A stretch of 64,000 nt of DNA from Phycisphaerae bacterium (GCA_030372985.1 JAUCQB010000171.1:1-64000), one strand, 5' to 3'. Numbered from the stretch's first letter, positions 8,219 through 18,535 are shown. The notes: generated by a model not told the origin, from the letters alone. Numbers and translations: made by a program.

Positions 8219-11200
8219 GTGAGGTCACAGGTGCGGCGTCGCGGGCGGGTGTGGATCGATCGTCTCATGGCGACAAGACCAAGGATGGTGAGAGTCAGCG
8301 GTGCCGAGCCGATCAGACCGCACAGGTGCCGGGTTGAGCCCGGCGTGTAACGAGGCATGGCCATCGCATTGTTTGTCTCGTTCACTTCCGTGACGGCGTC
8401 GGCGTCGTCGAGGCGGGCTTTGAGGACGAAATCGGCACCGGGCAGCACGGTCATGGGCACGGAGACGCGGAAGGTTCGGGTGTGCAGCCCATGGGTCTTG
8501 TCGGCCGGGTTGCTGATCGTGTAACGCTCGATTCGGATATCATCCTCGCTGACTGCGTTGTCGTTATCGACGGAGGCATAGAAGGCGATGATGAAATCCT
8601 CACTGACCGGCATGTCGCTCAGTTCGTAGGACACTTTGACCTCGAAGATGCGCTCGTGCGGTGCACGCACATGATCGAGTGCCGAGAGCGCCAGGTCTAC
8701 AGGGTAGCTCATGGTGGCCGACTGGAGGTTATCTGCGAGAGGCTCGCTTTCCAGCCACTCCTGCTGCGGATTGAGCTGGGCCACGAGCGAAATGGTCTTA
8801 CCCGAGGCGATCGGCGTGGAGTCAAATGCCGATAGCAGGCTGACGCTGAAAACGTGGACGCCGGGGGTCAAATCCGTTGCCTGGCAGGTGCTCTCGGCGA
8901 TCGCAGCGTCCATGCCCCCGTCGCCGTCGTTGTCCAGGCCGATGAGGATCTTGAACGGCCAGACGTTGACCGGGCTATTCACAACGTAGGTGACCTCGGC
9001 GGTCGGGTCATCGCCGCGGGGCCTGAGCTTCAGCAGTTGGTTGACCAGGTTGACCGTCGGCGTTGTCGAGTCGAGGTTGTTGTCCTCCCTGGTTTCCGAC
9101 ACCGAGTCGTCAACGTCGATCTGCACGACGATCTGGTCGCCGAGCTGCAATCGTCCATTGAGGTAGGGTCGGACGTCGCCGAGCGGAATCGTATGCATGG
9201 TGGGTTGCAGGTAAGCCTCGTCCGTGACGAGCATGCTGTCGAACACCTCGTCGATAGCCTCGGCGTTGGTCATATCGCGTTCCAGCCCCCAACGAAGGCG
9301 GAAGGGGACCACGGCCGACATGCCTGAGATCGTGTAGGTCAACAGGAGCTCGGTCGTGCCGGATTCGATCATCAGGTCGACGCTGTTGCCCACGATGTCG
9401 GTTCCGGCCGTCACTGCAAACGGATTCGATTCGGCGCCGGTGAGTCCGGTGGCGGCGGCCGAGAGCCGGCAGCCGTCGCAGGGCTGCAGCACGCGGATGT
9501 CGAAGGTGGCCAGTCCCAGAAAACCTGACGCGATGATCGTGCCGTCAAGGAGGGCTGGGCAGCCCGAAGGCGACAACAACGACAGGCTTATGTCGCCAGG
9601 GAATGACCTTCGGTTGCCTATTGCATCGGTGATTTCGACCATCACCGTCAAGGAGGCCCCGACGACGGTATTGACCGGCTGCTGCGTAAAACGGAGATGT
9701 GCGGCCGGCCCGGCCGACACACTGAATGGGTCGGAGATGCCCGTGGAGAGCACGTCTCCATCAATGCTCGTGGCCCTGAGGCTGATGGTCTCGGCGTAGT
9801 CGTAGATGAGCCCGGAGACCGTGGTGCTGTGGCTGCCGGCGGTGATGACGCCGGTGGACGTGCCCCGGAGCCTGCCGTTGCCGCTGTTGAGGGCGATCAG
9901 GACGGTGGTGTCGCTGGAGACGTTGCCGTCGTTGCCCGCAAGGTCGACGGCGACCACGGTGACGCTGAAGGGTGAGGCGGCGGTCACGAGACCGATGACA
10001 TCCAGTCGAAGCCGGACCGGCGAACTCGGGTCCACGGTGAATACATTCGAGGTCGCGGGGTTCAGAACGTCGCCGCTGGTGCGATCGATTCGCAGGCTGA
10101 CGCCCGCCTCGGCGGTGTCGTATGTGACACTGAAGACGATTGAGCCGTTGCCCGTGGGGATCGTTCGCGAGAGCGCGCCTTTCAGCGTGCCTGTGCCCGT
10201 CGCGAGGCTGATCATGACATCGGTGTCGGCGGTCACGCCGACGACGTTGTCGTAGTCATCGAGAACCTGGGCCGTCACGATAAAACCCACATTGACCGCC
10301 TGGTCACCGATCAGCTCGAAGGTCAGCTTGCTCGGCGTGCCGGGCGAGACGAGGAAGGCATTGGAGTCGCCGTCGGCAAGGATGTCGCCGCCGGTCCGCC
10401 CGGCCCGGAGGACGACTGCGGTCTGCGAGGTGTTCAGTTCGACGCCGCTGATGGTGATCGAGCTTGTCCCGGCAATCATTGTGCCCGTGATCGTTCCTGA
10501 CAAGACGCCGACGCCCATCAAGAGCTGCAGGTCGATGTCGGTGTTGTCGAGGACACTTGCCTCGTTGCCAAAGCCGTCGACGGCTCTCACCGTCACATCG
10601 AAGGGTGTGCCGGCCGTCTGGCTGGCGATGGTGTCGATTCTCAGGGCCACGGGCGCGGCGCCTGTCACGGTGATCGGATCGGAGGTGCCGGCAACCAGGA
10701 AATCACCGTTGAGACGGTCGACCACCAGAACGACGTTGCTCTCGGCCACGTTGTAGGTCGCGCCGCTGACGGTCGTACCGCTGGTGCCGGCGGCGATCAT
10801 CCCGTCAACCGTGCCGCCGAGAACTCCCGTGCCTGCCGACAGCCTGAGCCTGATGTCGCAGTCTTGCGTCACATGGGTCAGGTTTTCGAACTGGTCGGTG
10901 ACGTAAACATCGACGTCGAATGGCACGCCGGCCACGGGTGTGCCGGGCGATACGATATGCAGCAGCAGCGGGAACCATGGACTCCAGCTCATGGCCGGGC
11001 TGGTGCCGCTGACCGGGGTAACGGCATCCTGCGCATGGACGGTGATCGTTTCGGCTCGGCGATTCGTGATGTCGAGGTTGACCCGGCCGCCCGCATCGAA
11101 CGTCGTACCGACCGCGAGGTCGGCCGTGCCGTCCGGATGATCGGTCAGCGTGGCCGGACCGTTGTCCCAGTCGACGTTGGTGCCGTTGCCGGCGGTGGTC

Positions 11201-13791
11201 GAGGTCAGGCGCACGGTTTGAAGGGTGACGTAGTAGGGAATCGCGTTGCCGTATACGTCGCGGGCGGTGATGGTGAGGGTAATCGGGTTGTTGACGGTCA
11301 CCGGATTGGGCCCGGGGACGACGGTGAAGGAGCTCAACACGGGGTCGGCGGTGATGTTGAAGGCGCTGCTTTCGACATTGTCGGAACCTGAGAACACGCC
11401 GCTGCCGGTGGCCCGCAGGGTATAGCCGGTCGCTGCGTTGGTGATGTTCAAGGTCTCCAGGGCCGTCCAGGCGGCGACGCCGTTATTGCTGAGCAGGGCG
11501 GCCGTGCCATGGAGGGCTGCGCCGCCGGGATTGGCCGCGATGGTCAAGGTTATCGTGCGATTGTCGGTGTCGCAGGTGTTGTCATAGGCATCCTGGATGG
11601 TCACCTCCGGAAGAAGGTTCTGACCACTGATGGTGTTGACCGGCTGGGCGGTGAAGGCCAGGTGGTGCGGCACGTTATGGGTGATGGCAAAACTGGCGCT
11701 GTCGGCCGTGTCGGAGCCCCCGAAGGCCGCTCCGTCGTGTGATGCGCGCAGGTAATAATCGATGCCCGGCGTGGTGACATTCATCGCCTGGCCGACGGTC
11801 CATTGAGCGACGCCATCGGTGGTCAGAAGCGATGTTGTGCCGTTGAGCGTGGCCCCGTTGGCGTTCATCAGGAGCAGCGTGATGATTCGCTCGTCGCCGG
11901 TCACCGTGTTGCCGTACGCATCTTGAATGGTGACCGCCGGAAGCAGGGCCTCGCCGGCCATGCTGCTGACCGGGTCGGCGCTGAACTCCAGGTGGTGGGG
12001 TGCCGTCGCGATGATGTTGAAGGCATTGGAGTCTACGGTATCGGGACCGGCGAAGCTGGCCCCGTCGTGCGAGGCCCGCAACCGGTAACCGTCGGCCGCA
12101 ATAGTGATATGAAGCCCTTCTCCCGCTTCCCAGCTTGCGATGCCGCCGGCGGTGGTCTTTGAAATAGTGCCGTTGAGTGCCGCTCCGCCCGGGTTGGCGG
12201 CGAAGGAGAGCGTGATGGTGCGGTCGTCGCCGGTGACTGTGTTGTCGTACGCGTCCTGAATGGTCACGGCCGGGAGCAGGCCGGCTCCTGCGGCGGTCGG
12301 GTTGGCTGGATGAGTTGTGAACGCGAGATGATGTGCGGCTCCCGCGGTAATGTCGAAGACGTCGCTGTCCACCGTATCGGAACCGGCAAAAGCGGGCCCA
12401 TCGTGCGAGGCCCGCAGCTGGTAGCCGTTCGCCGCCACGGTGATGTTCATGAGCTCGTCGCCGCTCCATGCGGCCACGCCGGCAACCGACAGGAGCGTTA
12501 CCGTGCCGTTGAGGGTGCCGCCGCCGGGGTTTGCGGCGAAGGCCAGCGTGATGTTTCGATTGTCGGTTGTACAGGTGTTGTCGTAGACGTCCTGTATGGT
12601 GACCGCAGGCAGAAGGGCCGCCCCTGCGGCGGTGCTGACCGGGTGAGTGGTGAACGCCATGTGGTGGGCGACATTGTGGGTTATGTTGAATGGCGCGCTG
12701 TCAACGGTGTCGCCACCCGGCAGGGCGGCGCTGAGATTGGTTGCCCGAAGCTGATAGCCGACGGCCGGTACGGTGATGTCCAGGCTCTCGACCGCCGTCC
12801 ACGTCGCCACGCCCGAGGAGGTCGTCTTAGTGGCCGTGCCACTCAGGCTTGCTCCGCCTGGGTTGGTGATGATCGAGAGCTGGATGGATCGATTCGGGGT
12901 TGCAGTGCAATCGTTGTCGTAGATGTCCCTGATCCTGACGGCCGGCAGCAGGTCATTCCCAGCCATGGTGTTGGCTGGCTGCGTGCTGAACGCCAGATGG
13001 TGGTGGGCGGCGGGCGTGATGTTGAACAGGTTGCTTTGGACCGTCTGCGATGGCCCCGCCAGGGCGGGCCCGTCATGAGAGGCAAGAAGCCTGTAGCCGG
13101 TGCCCGTCCTGGTGATGTTCATGGCCTGGACTGCGGTCCAGGAGGCAAGGCCGCTGCTGGTTGCCACGGTGACCGTGCCGTTGAGCGTCGCACCGGTCGG
13201 ATTCACCTGGAAAGTCAAAGTGATGTTGCGTGGGGGGTCGGCGACGACGGTGTTGTTGTTGACATCCTGAACGGCGACTCTTGGGAAAAGGTTAACGCCG
13301 GCCACCGACGAGGCCGGTTGTACAGCAAACACAAGTTTATAGGGTACACCTGGGATGACGGTGAACAGATTGGACACAGCGGGTGCGAGCAGGTCACCGG
13401 CCGTTGCGGTTGCCCGAACCGACTTGCCGGCTCCGGCCGTGGTCCATGTTGCGGCCGGGTAGGTGACCGAACTCGTGCCTGCGGTGATGGTGCGGTTGCC
13501 GCCGCCGCCAAGTGCGCCGGTACCGCTTTCTCGGGTGAGGGACACCGTGGTGTTAACCGCCACAGGGGTAGGAACGCCGCTGCCGTCCACGGCCGTGACG
13601 ATCACCTGGAACGGAACGCCTGAGGCCTGATCGGCGATGGCGCTGATCTGCAGGGCGGTCGCCTGAGCGAGGGCCGGCTGCGCGCACGCCAACGTTGCCA
13701 GAATCGCCGAAAGCAGACCAAGTCTTGCCGCACGGGGCGCTGCTGGCTTCCTGGAACTCCGGAACGCGATGTCGTTCGATTCCGCTGTCAT
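8212..13791 (-). CDS. Giant secreted/surface protein with tandem Ig-like domains
   Basis: 1859 residues with a signal peptide (LGLLSAILATLACAQPALAQA). About 13 consecutive Ig-like (Big1/invasin-type) domains follow. Six near-identical copies carry the HHLAF..PV...AG..LLPAVTIQDAYDN signature (roughly nt 11.3-13.3 kb), then more diverged ones with VTVRAVDGFGN-type motifs. The last third carries CARDB-like domains (LQLGDQIVVQIDVDDSVSETREDNN, and DLALSALDHVRAPHERIFEV). The C-terminus has a short hydrophobic stretch followed by RPRRR, like a CTERM sorting signal. It is probably a cell-surface or exported adhesin-like fibre. The ATG at 13791 has no ribosome site at normal distance; an AAGGAGAG lies over 20 bases upstream. 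Confidence 0.8.
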   Translation of the reverse strand: MTAESNDIAFRSSRKPAAPRAARLGLLSAILATLACAQPALAQATALQISAIADQASGVPFQVIVTAVDGSGVPTPVAVNTTVSLTRESGTGALGGGGNRTITAGTSSVTYPAATWTTAGAGKSVRATATAGDLLAPAVSNLFTVIPGVPYKLVFAVQPASSVAGVNLFPRVAVQDVNNNTVVADPPRNITLTFQVNPTGATLNGTVTVATSSGLASWTAVQAMNITRTGTGYRLLASHDGPALAGPSQTVQSNLFNITPAAHHHLAFSTQPANTMAGNDLLPAVRIRDIYDNDCTATPNRSIQLSIITNPGGASLSGTATKTTSSGVATWTAVESLDITVPAVGYQLRATNLSAALPGGDTVDSAPFNITHNVAHHMAFTTHPVSTAAGAALLPAVTIQDVYDNTCTTDNRNITLAFAANPGGGTLNGTVTLLSVAGVAAWSGDELMNITVAANGYQLRASHDGPAFAGSDTVDSDVFDITAGAAHHLAFTTHPANPTAAGAGLLPAVTIQDAYDNTVTGDDRTITLSFAANPGGAALNGTISKTTAGGIASWEAGEGLHITIAADGYRLRASHDGASFAGPDTVDSNAFNIIATAPHHLEFSADPVSSMAGEALLPAVTIQDAYGNTVTGDERIITLLLMNANGATLNGTTSLLTTDGVAQWTVGQAMNVTTPGIDYYLRASHDGAAFGGSDTADSASFAITHNVPHHLAFTAQPVNTISGQNLLPEVTIQDAYDNTCDTDNRTITLTIAANPGGAALHGTAALLSNNGVAAWTALETLNITNAATGYTLRATGSGVFSGSDNVESSAFNITADPVLSSFTVVPGPNPVTVNNPITLTITARDVYGNAIPYYVTLQTVRLTSTTAGNGTNVDWDNGPATLTDHPDGTADLAVGTTFDAGGRVNLDITNRRAETITVHAQDAVTPVSGTSPAMSWSPWFPLLLHIVSPGTPVAGVPFDVDVYVTDQFENLTHVTQDCDIRLRLSAGTGVLGGTVDGMIAAGTSGTTVSGATYNVAESNVVLVVDRLNGDFLVAGTSDPITVTGAAPVALRIDTIASQTAGTPFDVTVRAVDGFGNEASVLDNTDIDLQLLMGVGVLSGTITGTMIAGTSSITISGVELNTSQTAVVLRAGRTGGDILADGDSNAFLVSPGTPSKLTFELIGDQAVNVGFIVTAQVLDDYDNVVGVTADTDVMISLATGTGTLKGALSRTIPTGNGSIVFSVTYDTAEAGVSLRIDRTSGDVLNPATSNVFTVDPSSPVRLRLDVIGLVTAASPFSVTVVAVDLAGNDGNVSSDTTVLIALNSGNGRLRGTSTGVITAGSHSTTVSGLIYDYAETISLRATSIDGDVLSTGISDPFSVSAGPAAHLRFTQQPVNTVVGASLTVMVEITDAIGNRRSFPGDISLSLLSPSGCPALLDGTIIASGFLGLATFDIRVLQPCDGCRLSAAATGLTGAESNPFAVTAGTDIVGNSVDLMIESGTTELLLTYTISGMSAVVPFRLRWGLERDMTNAEAIDEVFDSMLVTDEAYLQPTMHTIPLGDVRPYLNGRLQLGDQIVVQIDVDDSVSETREDNNLDSTTPTVNLVNQLLKLRPRGDDPTAEVTYVVNSPVNVWPFKILIGLDNDGDGGMDAAIAESTCQATDLTPGVHVFSVSLLSAFDSTPIASGKTISLVAQLNPQQEWLESEPLADNLQSATMSYPVDLALSALDHVRAPHERIFEVKVSYELSDMPVSEDFIIAFYASVDNDNAVSEDDIRIERYTISNPADKTHGLHTRTFRVSVPMTVLPGADFVLKARLDDADAVTEVNETNNAMAMPRYTPGSTRHLCGLIGSAPLTLTILGLVAMRRSIHTRPRRRTCDLTT

Positions 13792-14376
13792 CAGGCTGTC
13801 AATGAAAGCAGTTGGTTGGACGACTCTCCTTCCGTGCTTGGGAGGTTTTTTCTCATACCCGTACTGCCGTCCCCTTCGAGTCGGTGCGGCAGCCAGGTCT
13901 TGCCGGGTCGATGACCGGGCTGCCTGGCGGGAGCACTGTCGGTCGGTTGCTACGCCTGGTTTGCCTGCCCGGCCTGCTTCGAGGCTTTCTCAAGGTGCTC
14001 AGCCGAGAGTCGCAGCGCAACCTCTTGAAAACATGGTGCTTACTTATCGGCATCTGCGGGTGGGCACTTGTCTTGGCTGCTATTGGCGGACCAAGGGTTC
14101 AGGCGGATCTTTTCCGAATCGATCAGGTCCATTGGATGGTACAAGGCGGCTTGGGTGTCATTGAATCAGACTGGGGGCGGGCGGACTTTATTCCCGCGAC
14201 TGGGTGAGTTATAAGTCTGTGCTGAAAAAGGCCTTAGGCATCCCCATGGGGCCGGGGCCGCTGCACCGATCTGAGGCCACGATCCGCTTGGAAGGCTTCA
14301 GGACGGGGAAAGGGGAAACGGCTTCCAGAGCAGGCGTGACCGTGCGATCAGGCAGACCGATCTGGCAAAAAAATCT
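13792..14376. other. Intergenic region upstream of surface-protein gene
   Basis: About 585 bases between two divergent genes. Open frames exist on the plus strand, but their translations lack coherent domain character and I do not accept them. It should contain the promoter of the giant surface protein. No repeat or riboswitch was recognised. Confidence 0.4.
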
Positions 14377-14469
14377 ATGGCGAAGTCCGGTAAGGCGCGG
14401 CAGCGATGCGCGACGTGTCGGTCGGTGCTGCCGCATGAGGAGTTAAGGAGTTGTTGCCGGCCTGTATGA
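14377..14469 (+). CDS. Possible 30-residue leader peptide with cysteine pairs
   Basis: A short frame reads MAKSGKARQRCATCRSVLPH and ends in ELRSCCRPV. It has a CxxC pair and a CC pair. Its TGA stop overlaps the ATG of the downstream glycoside hydrolase as ATGA, an arrangement typical of translational coupling. No strong ribosome site precedes it. It could be a genuine small zinc-ribbon-like or leader peptide, or chance. Confidence 0.25.
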   Translation: MAKSGKARQRCATCRSVLPHEELRSCCRPV

Positions 14470-16274
14470 GGAAATGCTGCCTGCGTGCGTCGGTGCTGAC
14501 GGTGGCGTTCGCGGTCGGGTGGTGCGGTTCTGCACTGGCCTCAGAGGGCATTGCGACCACGCGTCCTGTGTCTCGGATGGGTGACCCGTGGGGGATGATT
14601 TATGGCGGGTCGGGATGGTGGGAGCATGACAACCCCCATCGGACCAACATCGGAGAGCGGGCGGCCGCGGGTGCCAGAGAGATGGCGAAGTGGGGCGTGC
14701 AGGCCTCGCGCGTGGGCATCTGCTGGCACGATGTCGAACGGGAGCGAGGTACGTATGACTGGACGATGCCCGACGCGGTCATCCCCGCGGTTGCCAGGGC
14801 GGGTATCCGTGTTGCACTGTGCGTGGCCACCACGCCGCGCTGGGCCTGGCAGCACCCCGGCGTCGAGGCGATGCTGATCGAACGCGGGCAGGAGAACCTG
14901 GCCGGTTGTCTTCCGCACAAACCGGAGTTCTGGCCGGACTACGAACGCTATCTGGCCAAGGTCGTGAAGCGCTACGGCGGCTTTGTCAAGCACTACGAGA
15001 TCTGGAATGAACCGGACGGCATGGCCGGCTTTCGTTTCATGGAGCCCGAGCCGGGGCGTCCGATCGGGTTCCAGCATGGCGGCGATCCGGTCTGGTATGT
15101 CGAACTGGTCCAACGCAGCTATCGGATCATCAAGTCGCTCGATCCCGAGGCTCGCGTCTGCATCGGCAGCTACGAGCACAAGAAGGCGATGGAACCGTTT
15201 GTTCTCGACGCATCATTCACCGCCTGGCTGATGGAAGGTCGCGTGTCGAATGCTCTCCGGAGGGCGTTCGTTGAGCATCCGGATGCACCGGTGTCGACCT
15301 CGGCGACGATCAGGATCGAGGTGCCCGATCGGCGTTGGGTCGTCAACGACGATCGTAACGGCCGGCGATATCGGATTGTGAAAGAAGACGACCGCCTGAA
15401 GGTGACCGACTGGAAGACGTGGTTTATTGAACGGTTGTACGAGGACGGGGCCAAAGATTACTGCGACGCCATGAGCGTTCACGCGTACGGCAATCCTTTC
15501 GGCCGCGAGTGGCTTGGCACCGTTCGCCGGCTGATGGTCGAGCACGGTGATGCGAACAAGCCCTTGTGGGTCAACGAGTACAGTCTTCACGGCTCCGGGA
15601 CCCGGCTGGCTTTCAACACGGTCCGCCAACTGCGTCTGCTGCGCGAAACGCCGTGGATCAGCATGGCCCAGCCGCTGGTGTTTGCCAGCCATCTTGACAA
15701 GAACATCAGCCCGAGCGGGCGTTCGTTGCGGGCCCACAAGCGAATGGCAGAGGAGTACGGCCCCCGCAGCGAGATGGCGTTTGATTTCGAGGGTCCGGTG
15801 CTGAGGCTGCTGGACGAGTGGGAGTGGGATGCGACCGGAGCGGGTAAGGACGACATCGACGGACCGGAACTCAGACAGGAGTTTCCGCACGGGGGAGAGC
15901 GCTGCCTGACGGCTTCAACGCCGGGGAGCATGGTTCGCATATGGTTCAGCCCCTATGTGAAAGCTCCGGATCGGTGGCTCAAGGCTTTTGTCCTGGCTGA
16001 GCCGCGGGAGAGGGATGCTCAGCTCTCGCTTTCCATAGGCGTCGAGAGCGGAGACATTCTGCAGAACGTTCGTGAAGTCCGGCCTTTCATGGCCGCCATC
16101 CCGGCCGAGCGGTGGTTTGAGGTCAACTTCCCGATCGACGCGAGTTTTCCGGAATGGAAGGATTTGACCACGGTGACGGTCTATGTTGAGATTGGGTCAA
16201 ACAAGCCGGGTCTGACGGTATCGGTGGATGATGTTCGCGTGGGCAGAGGCCAGGCTGCCGGGGCGCAGCAGTAG
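14466..16274 (+). CDS. Secreted clan-A glycoside hydrolase (GH39/GH5-like)
   Basis: 602 residues from ATG 14466. The signal peptide is MRKCCLRASVLTVAFAVGWC. The (beta/alpha)8 core shows the acid/base motif HYEIWNEPDG with Glu182 and a nucleophile motif WVNEYS with Glu371, the spacing expected of retaining clan GH-A enzymes. A C-terminal beta region with VSVDDVRVG looks like a carbohydrate-binding module. Substrate unknown (xylosidase- or mannanase-type are possible). An AAGGAG at 14445 would also serve the TTG codons at 14451/14454; I prefer the ATG because it coincides with the stop of a short upstream frame. Next gene starts 12 bases downstream, so probably an operon. Confidence 0.75.
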   Translation: MRKCCLRASVLTVAFAVGWCGSALASEGIATTRPVSRMGDPWGMIYGGSGWWEHDNPHRTNIGERAAAGAREMAKWGVQASRVGICWHDVERERGTYDWTMPDAVIPAVARAGIRVALCVATTPRWAWQHPGVEAMLIERGQENLAGCLPHKPEFWPDYERYLAKVVKRYGGFVKHYEIWNEPDGMAGFRFMEPEPGRPIGFQHGGDPVWYVELVQRSYRIIKSLDPEARVCIGSYEHKKAMEPFVLDASFTAWLMEGRVSNALRRAFVEHPDAPVSTSATIRIEVPDRRWVVNDDRNGRRYRIVKEDDRLKVTDWKTWFIERLYEDGAKDYCDAMSVHAYGNPFGREWLGTVRRLMVEHGDANKPLWVNEYSLHGSGTRLAFNTVRQLRLLRETPWISMAQPLVFASHLDKNISPSGRSLRAHKRMAEEYGPRSEMAFDFEGPVLRLLDEWEWDATGAGKDDIDGPELRQEFPHGGERCLTASTPGSMVRIWFSPYVKAPDRWLKAFVLAEPRERDAQLSLSIGVESGDILQNVREVRPFMAAIPAERWFEVNFPIDASFPEWKDLTTVTVYVEIGSNKPGLTVSVDDVRVGRGQAAGAQQ

Positions 16275-16286
16275 GAGATCGCCGGG

Positions 16287-18068
16287 ATGCACAAGCGGAG
16301 TGTCCAGATCGGGTGCTCGCTGCTAGCGGCCTGCCTGGTCGTGGCTGTTGACCGGTCCTGCCTGGCTCAGGCCACGCGGCCGGGTACGCCGGGCCCCGTT
16401 TTTGTCCCCGCGCTTGAGGGGCAGAAACGCGTCCTCGCAGAGCTGAGCAGGATCCTCCAGGAAGAGAAAGTCATGCTCTCCGACGGGGCGGTTCAGTTGG
16501 CCCTGGAGACGCTGCTGGCGGATGAGCAGAAGCAGGCGGAGGGCATCCGCGAGCTGGGCAAACGCACGCTCGGTCGGAAGGCAGAGGAGTTGGGCGAGCT
16601 GGATCGGGCGGAGCGAGACCGGCTGTCCGACGGCCAGGACATCCTGACCGATCGCTACCGCCGCCTTGAAAAGGGGATGGAAAACAAGGCGACCATTAAA
16701 CCCGATTCGGTCTACACCAGCCTGCTGGCCAAAGCCGCCGAGTCACAGTTGGCCCAGACCATGGAGGAGGCCGGAAAGCAGGTCCGCGCGAACCAGCTCA
16801 GTAACGGCTTGCGTTCGACGAACAGAGTCATCGATGTGCTTCGCGAGATGGTCGCGATGGCCTCGCAGACGGCCGGCAGCGCGCAGGACATGGACAAGAC
16901 GACCGGCGACGGGGGTTTCATGGCCCCGTCGCTGCGCTATAAGGGTGCGGCCGAGAGGCTGGCCGAGTTCAGTTGGATTGGTGCGACCGCCGACCCGTTG
17001 GGGCACATTCTGCGAGCCCTGCATCTGCTGGAGGAACTGACCGAACGACAGCGTGCGGTGGCCGCGGCGACCAAGGCCCAGGCCTCCTCGAAACAGACGG
17101 CGGCCGATCTGGCCAAGACAGAGGCCGACATTCGGCGTCAGGCCCTGGAAGTCGGGGCGAAGCTGGCGTTGCTCGATCCGCAGATCGACCAGCTCATCCG
17201 CAAGGCGACGGCGTCGATCGACAAGGCGAGGCCCGTGATGGAGCAGGGGCCACTCTCGGATGCAGTGGAACCCGCCGCCCGCGCCGCGGAGGAGCTTGCG
17301 TCCGCGACCGAGTATCTCCGCAAGTTGTGGAAAGACATCCTCAGCCGGTTGAAGCAGTATACGCAGGAGGCCACGGCCATCGAGGGCGCCGGCGGGGGGG
17401 TGCCGCATGGCATGTCCAAGGCTCAGGTGGAGCAGATCCAGCAGATGGTGACCATGCTGCTTCGGGCGACGGCCGCGCTGGCGAGGGCCGCGGATGCCCA
17501 GACCGCCATATTGGATCGCACCCAATCAGCCGCGGGTGAGCCTGAACTGGTTTCCCTGAAGCCCGATCAGGAGGCCCTGGCCGGCGCGATCATCAATGAC
17601 GTGGTCCCGTTTGACGTGAGCGCGTCGCAATTGCCCAGGGACATGTTGCCGCAGGGAGTCGCCGAAAGCGTCAACCCGGTAGGAGATCTGCTCAAGGACG
17701 CCGTTGATCGAATCGGCAAAGCGGGCGAGGCTCTTGGAAAGCCCGACCGTGCCGAGGCGGTCAAGCGGGAAAGCGAGTCCCTGGAGGCCATGACCACGGC
17801 CATGGACCTGATGATCCGGGCGCTTCAGAAGCTTCTCGGCCAGCTTGCCCCCTCGGCGATCACGCCGAGCGGCTCGGGCGCAGCGGGAATGGCCCTCGAT
17901 CCCAGCGGCGGCGGTCGGCAGGCCAGCGGCTGGCTGTTCGGCCTGCCTTCGCAACAGCAGGAGAGCGTCCGCCAGGCCTTTCGTGAGACCTTCCCCCGCC
18001 GCTATGACCGGGCCATCAAGCTTTATTATCAGTCGATCGCGCAAGAGCAGGGACCAGACGGCAGCTAG
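16287..18068 (+). CDS. Secreted coiled-coil protein, function unknown
   Basis: 593 residues with an AGGAG site 8 bases before ATG 16287. A signal peptide (GCSLLAACLVVAVDRSCLAQA) is followed by long Ala/Glu/Lys/Arg-rich helices (residues about 30-500) typical of coiled coils. The C-terminus ends in WLFGLPSQQQESVRQAFRET then PRRYDRAIKLYYQSIA. That ending resembles the tail of proteins found with planctomycete DUF4175/vWA operons, like the one at 20-30 kb, so this may be its periplasmic partner (inference). Expressed with the glycoside hydrolase upstream (12-base gap). No catalytic motif seen. Confidence 0.65.
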   Translation: MHKRSVQIGCSLLAACLVVAVDRSCLAQATRPGTPGPVFVPALEGQKRVLAELSRILQEEKVMLSDGAVQLALETLLADEQKQAEGIRELGKRTLGRKAEELGELDRAERDRLSDGQDILTDRYRRLEKGMENKATIKPDSVYTSLLAKAAESQLAQTMEEAGKQVRANQLSNGLRSTNRVIDVLREMVAMASQTAGSAQDMDKTTGDGGFMAPSLRYKGAAERLAEFSWIGATADPLGHILRALHLLEELTERQRAVAAATKAQASSKQTAADLAKTEADIRRQALEVGAKLALLDPQIDQLIRKATASIDKARPVMEQGPLSDAVEPAARAAEELASATEYLRKLWKDILSRLKQYTQEATAIEGAGGGVPHGMSKAQVEQIQQMVTMLLRATAALARAADAQTAILDRTQSAAGEPELVSLKPDQEALAGAIINDVVPFDVSASQLPRDMLPQGVAESVNPVGDLLKDAVDRIGKAGEALGKPDRAEAVKRESESLEAMTTAMDLMIRALQKLLGQLAPSAITPSGSGAAGMALDPSGGGRQASGWLFGLPSQQQESVRQAFRETFPRRYDRAIKLYYQSIAQEQGPDGS

Positions 18069-18160
18069 TAGCGAATTCACTGAGGCAATTCAGCTTTGGG
18101 CGTCGTCGACTGGTCAGGGCTGAGCTGGCGCAGCGCTGGGCAAGCCCTCATGCCGGTCGT

Positions 18161-18535
18161 TCACTCGCGTTCCGGAGCCATCAGCGAGTGGAAGAAGTCC
18201 ATCATGGTCTTCTCCTTATAGTCCTTAAACTCGCTGGCGTCGAAGAAAGCCCCGTGACACACCGTGCAGCTTTCATACCAGATATGTGGCTGCTTGAGGT
18301 CGACCATTCTGATCATCTGGGTGTGGCACACCGGGCAGTTGATCCTTCCCAGCTTGTTGAGTTTTTCACCTCGGTCCGGGTCTCCGGTATCGATCCGCTC
18401 CGAGCCTTTTTGTGCCTTGAGTTTCTCCCTCTCGCCGACATCAAACCACATTCCGCCGCAGTCGGCGCAGCGGTCGACTCCGACCCCGCCGTACGTGACC
18501 TTCTCCATGGACGAGCTGCATTTCGGGCACTGCAT
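18161..18535 (-). CDS. TFIIB-type zinc-ribbon protein
   Basis: 124 residues from ATG 18535 after a GAGGAGG site. The N-terminus MQCPKCSSSMEKV...VDRCADCGGMWFDVGE is the zf-TFIIB ribbon (CPxC ... CxxCGGxWFD). A second ribbon follows with CPVCHTQMIRM and SCTVCHGAFFDASEF. Two tandem ribbons in a short soluble protein are usual for this family, whose function is undefined (possible metal or nucleic-acid binding). Convergent with the coiled-coil gene 92 bases away. Confidence 0.8.
   Translation of the reverse strand: MQCPKCSSSMEKVTYGGVGVDRCADCGGMWFDVGEREKLKAQKGSERIDTGDPDRGEKLNKLGRINCPVCHTQMIRMVDLKQPHIWYESCTVCHGAFFDASEFKDYKEKTMMDFFHSLMAPERE

Noticed and set aside
13769-14207. Two overlapping plus-strand frames upstream of the clan-A hydrolase
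   Set aside because: No ribosome site, and their single hydrophobic stretch is not convincing on its own.
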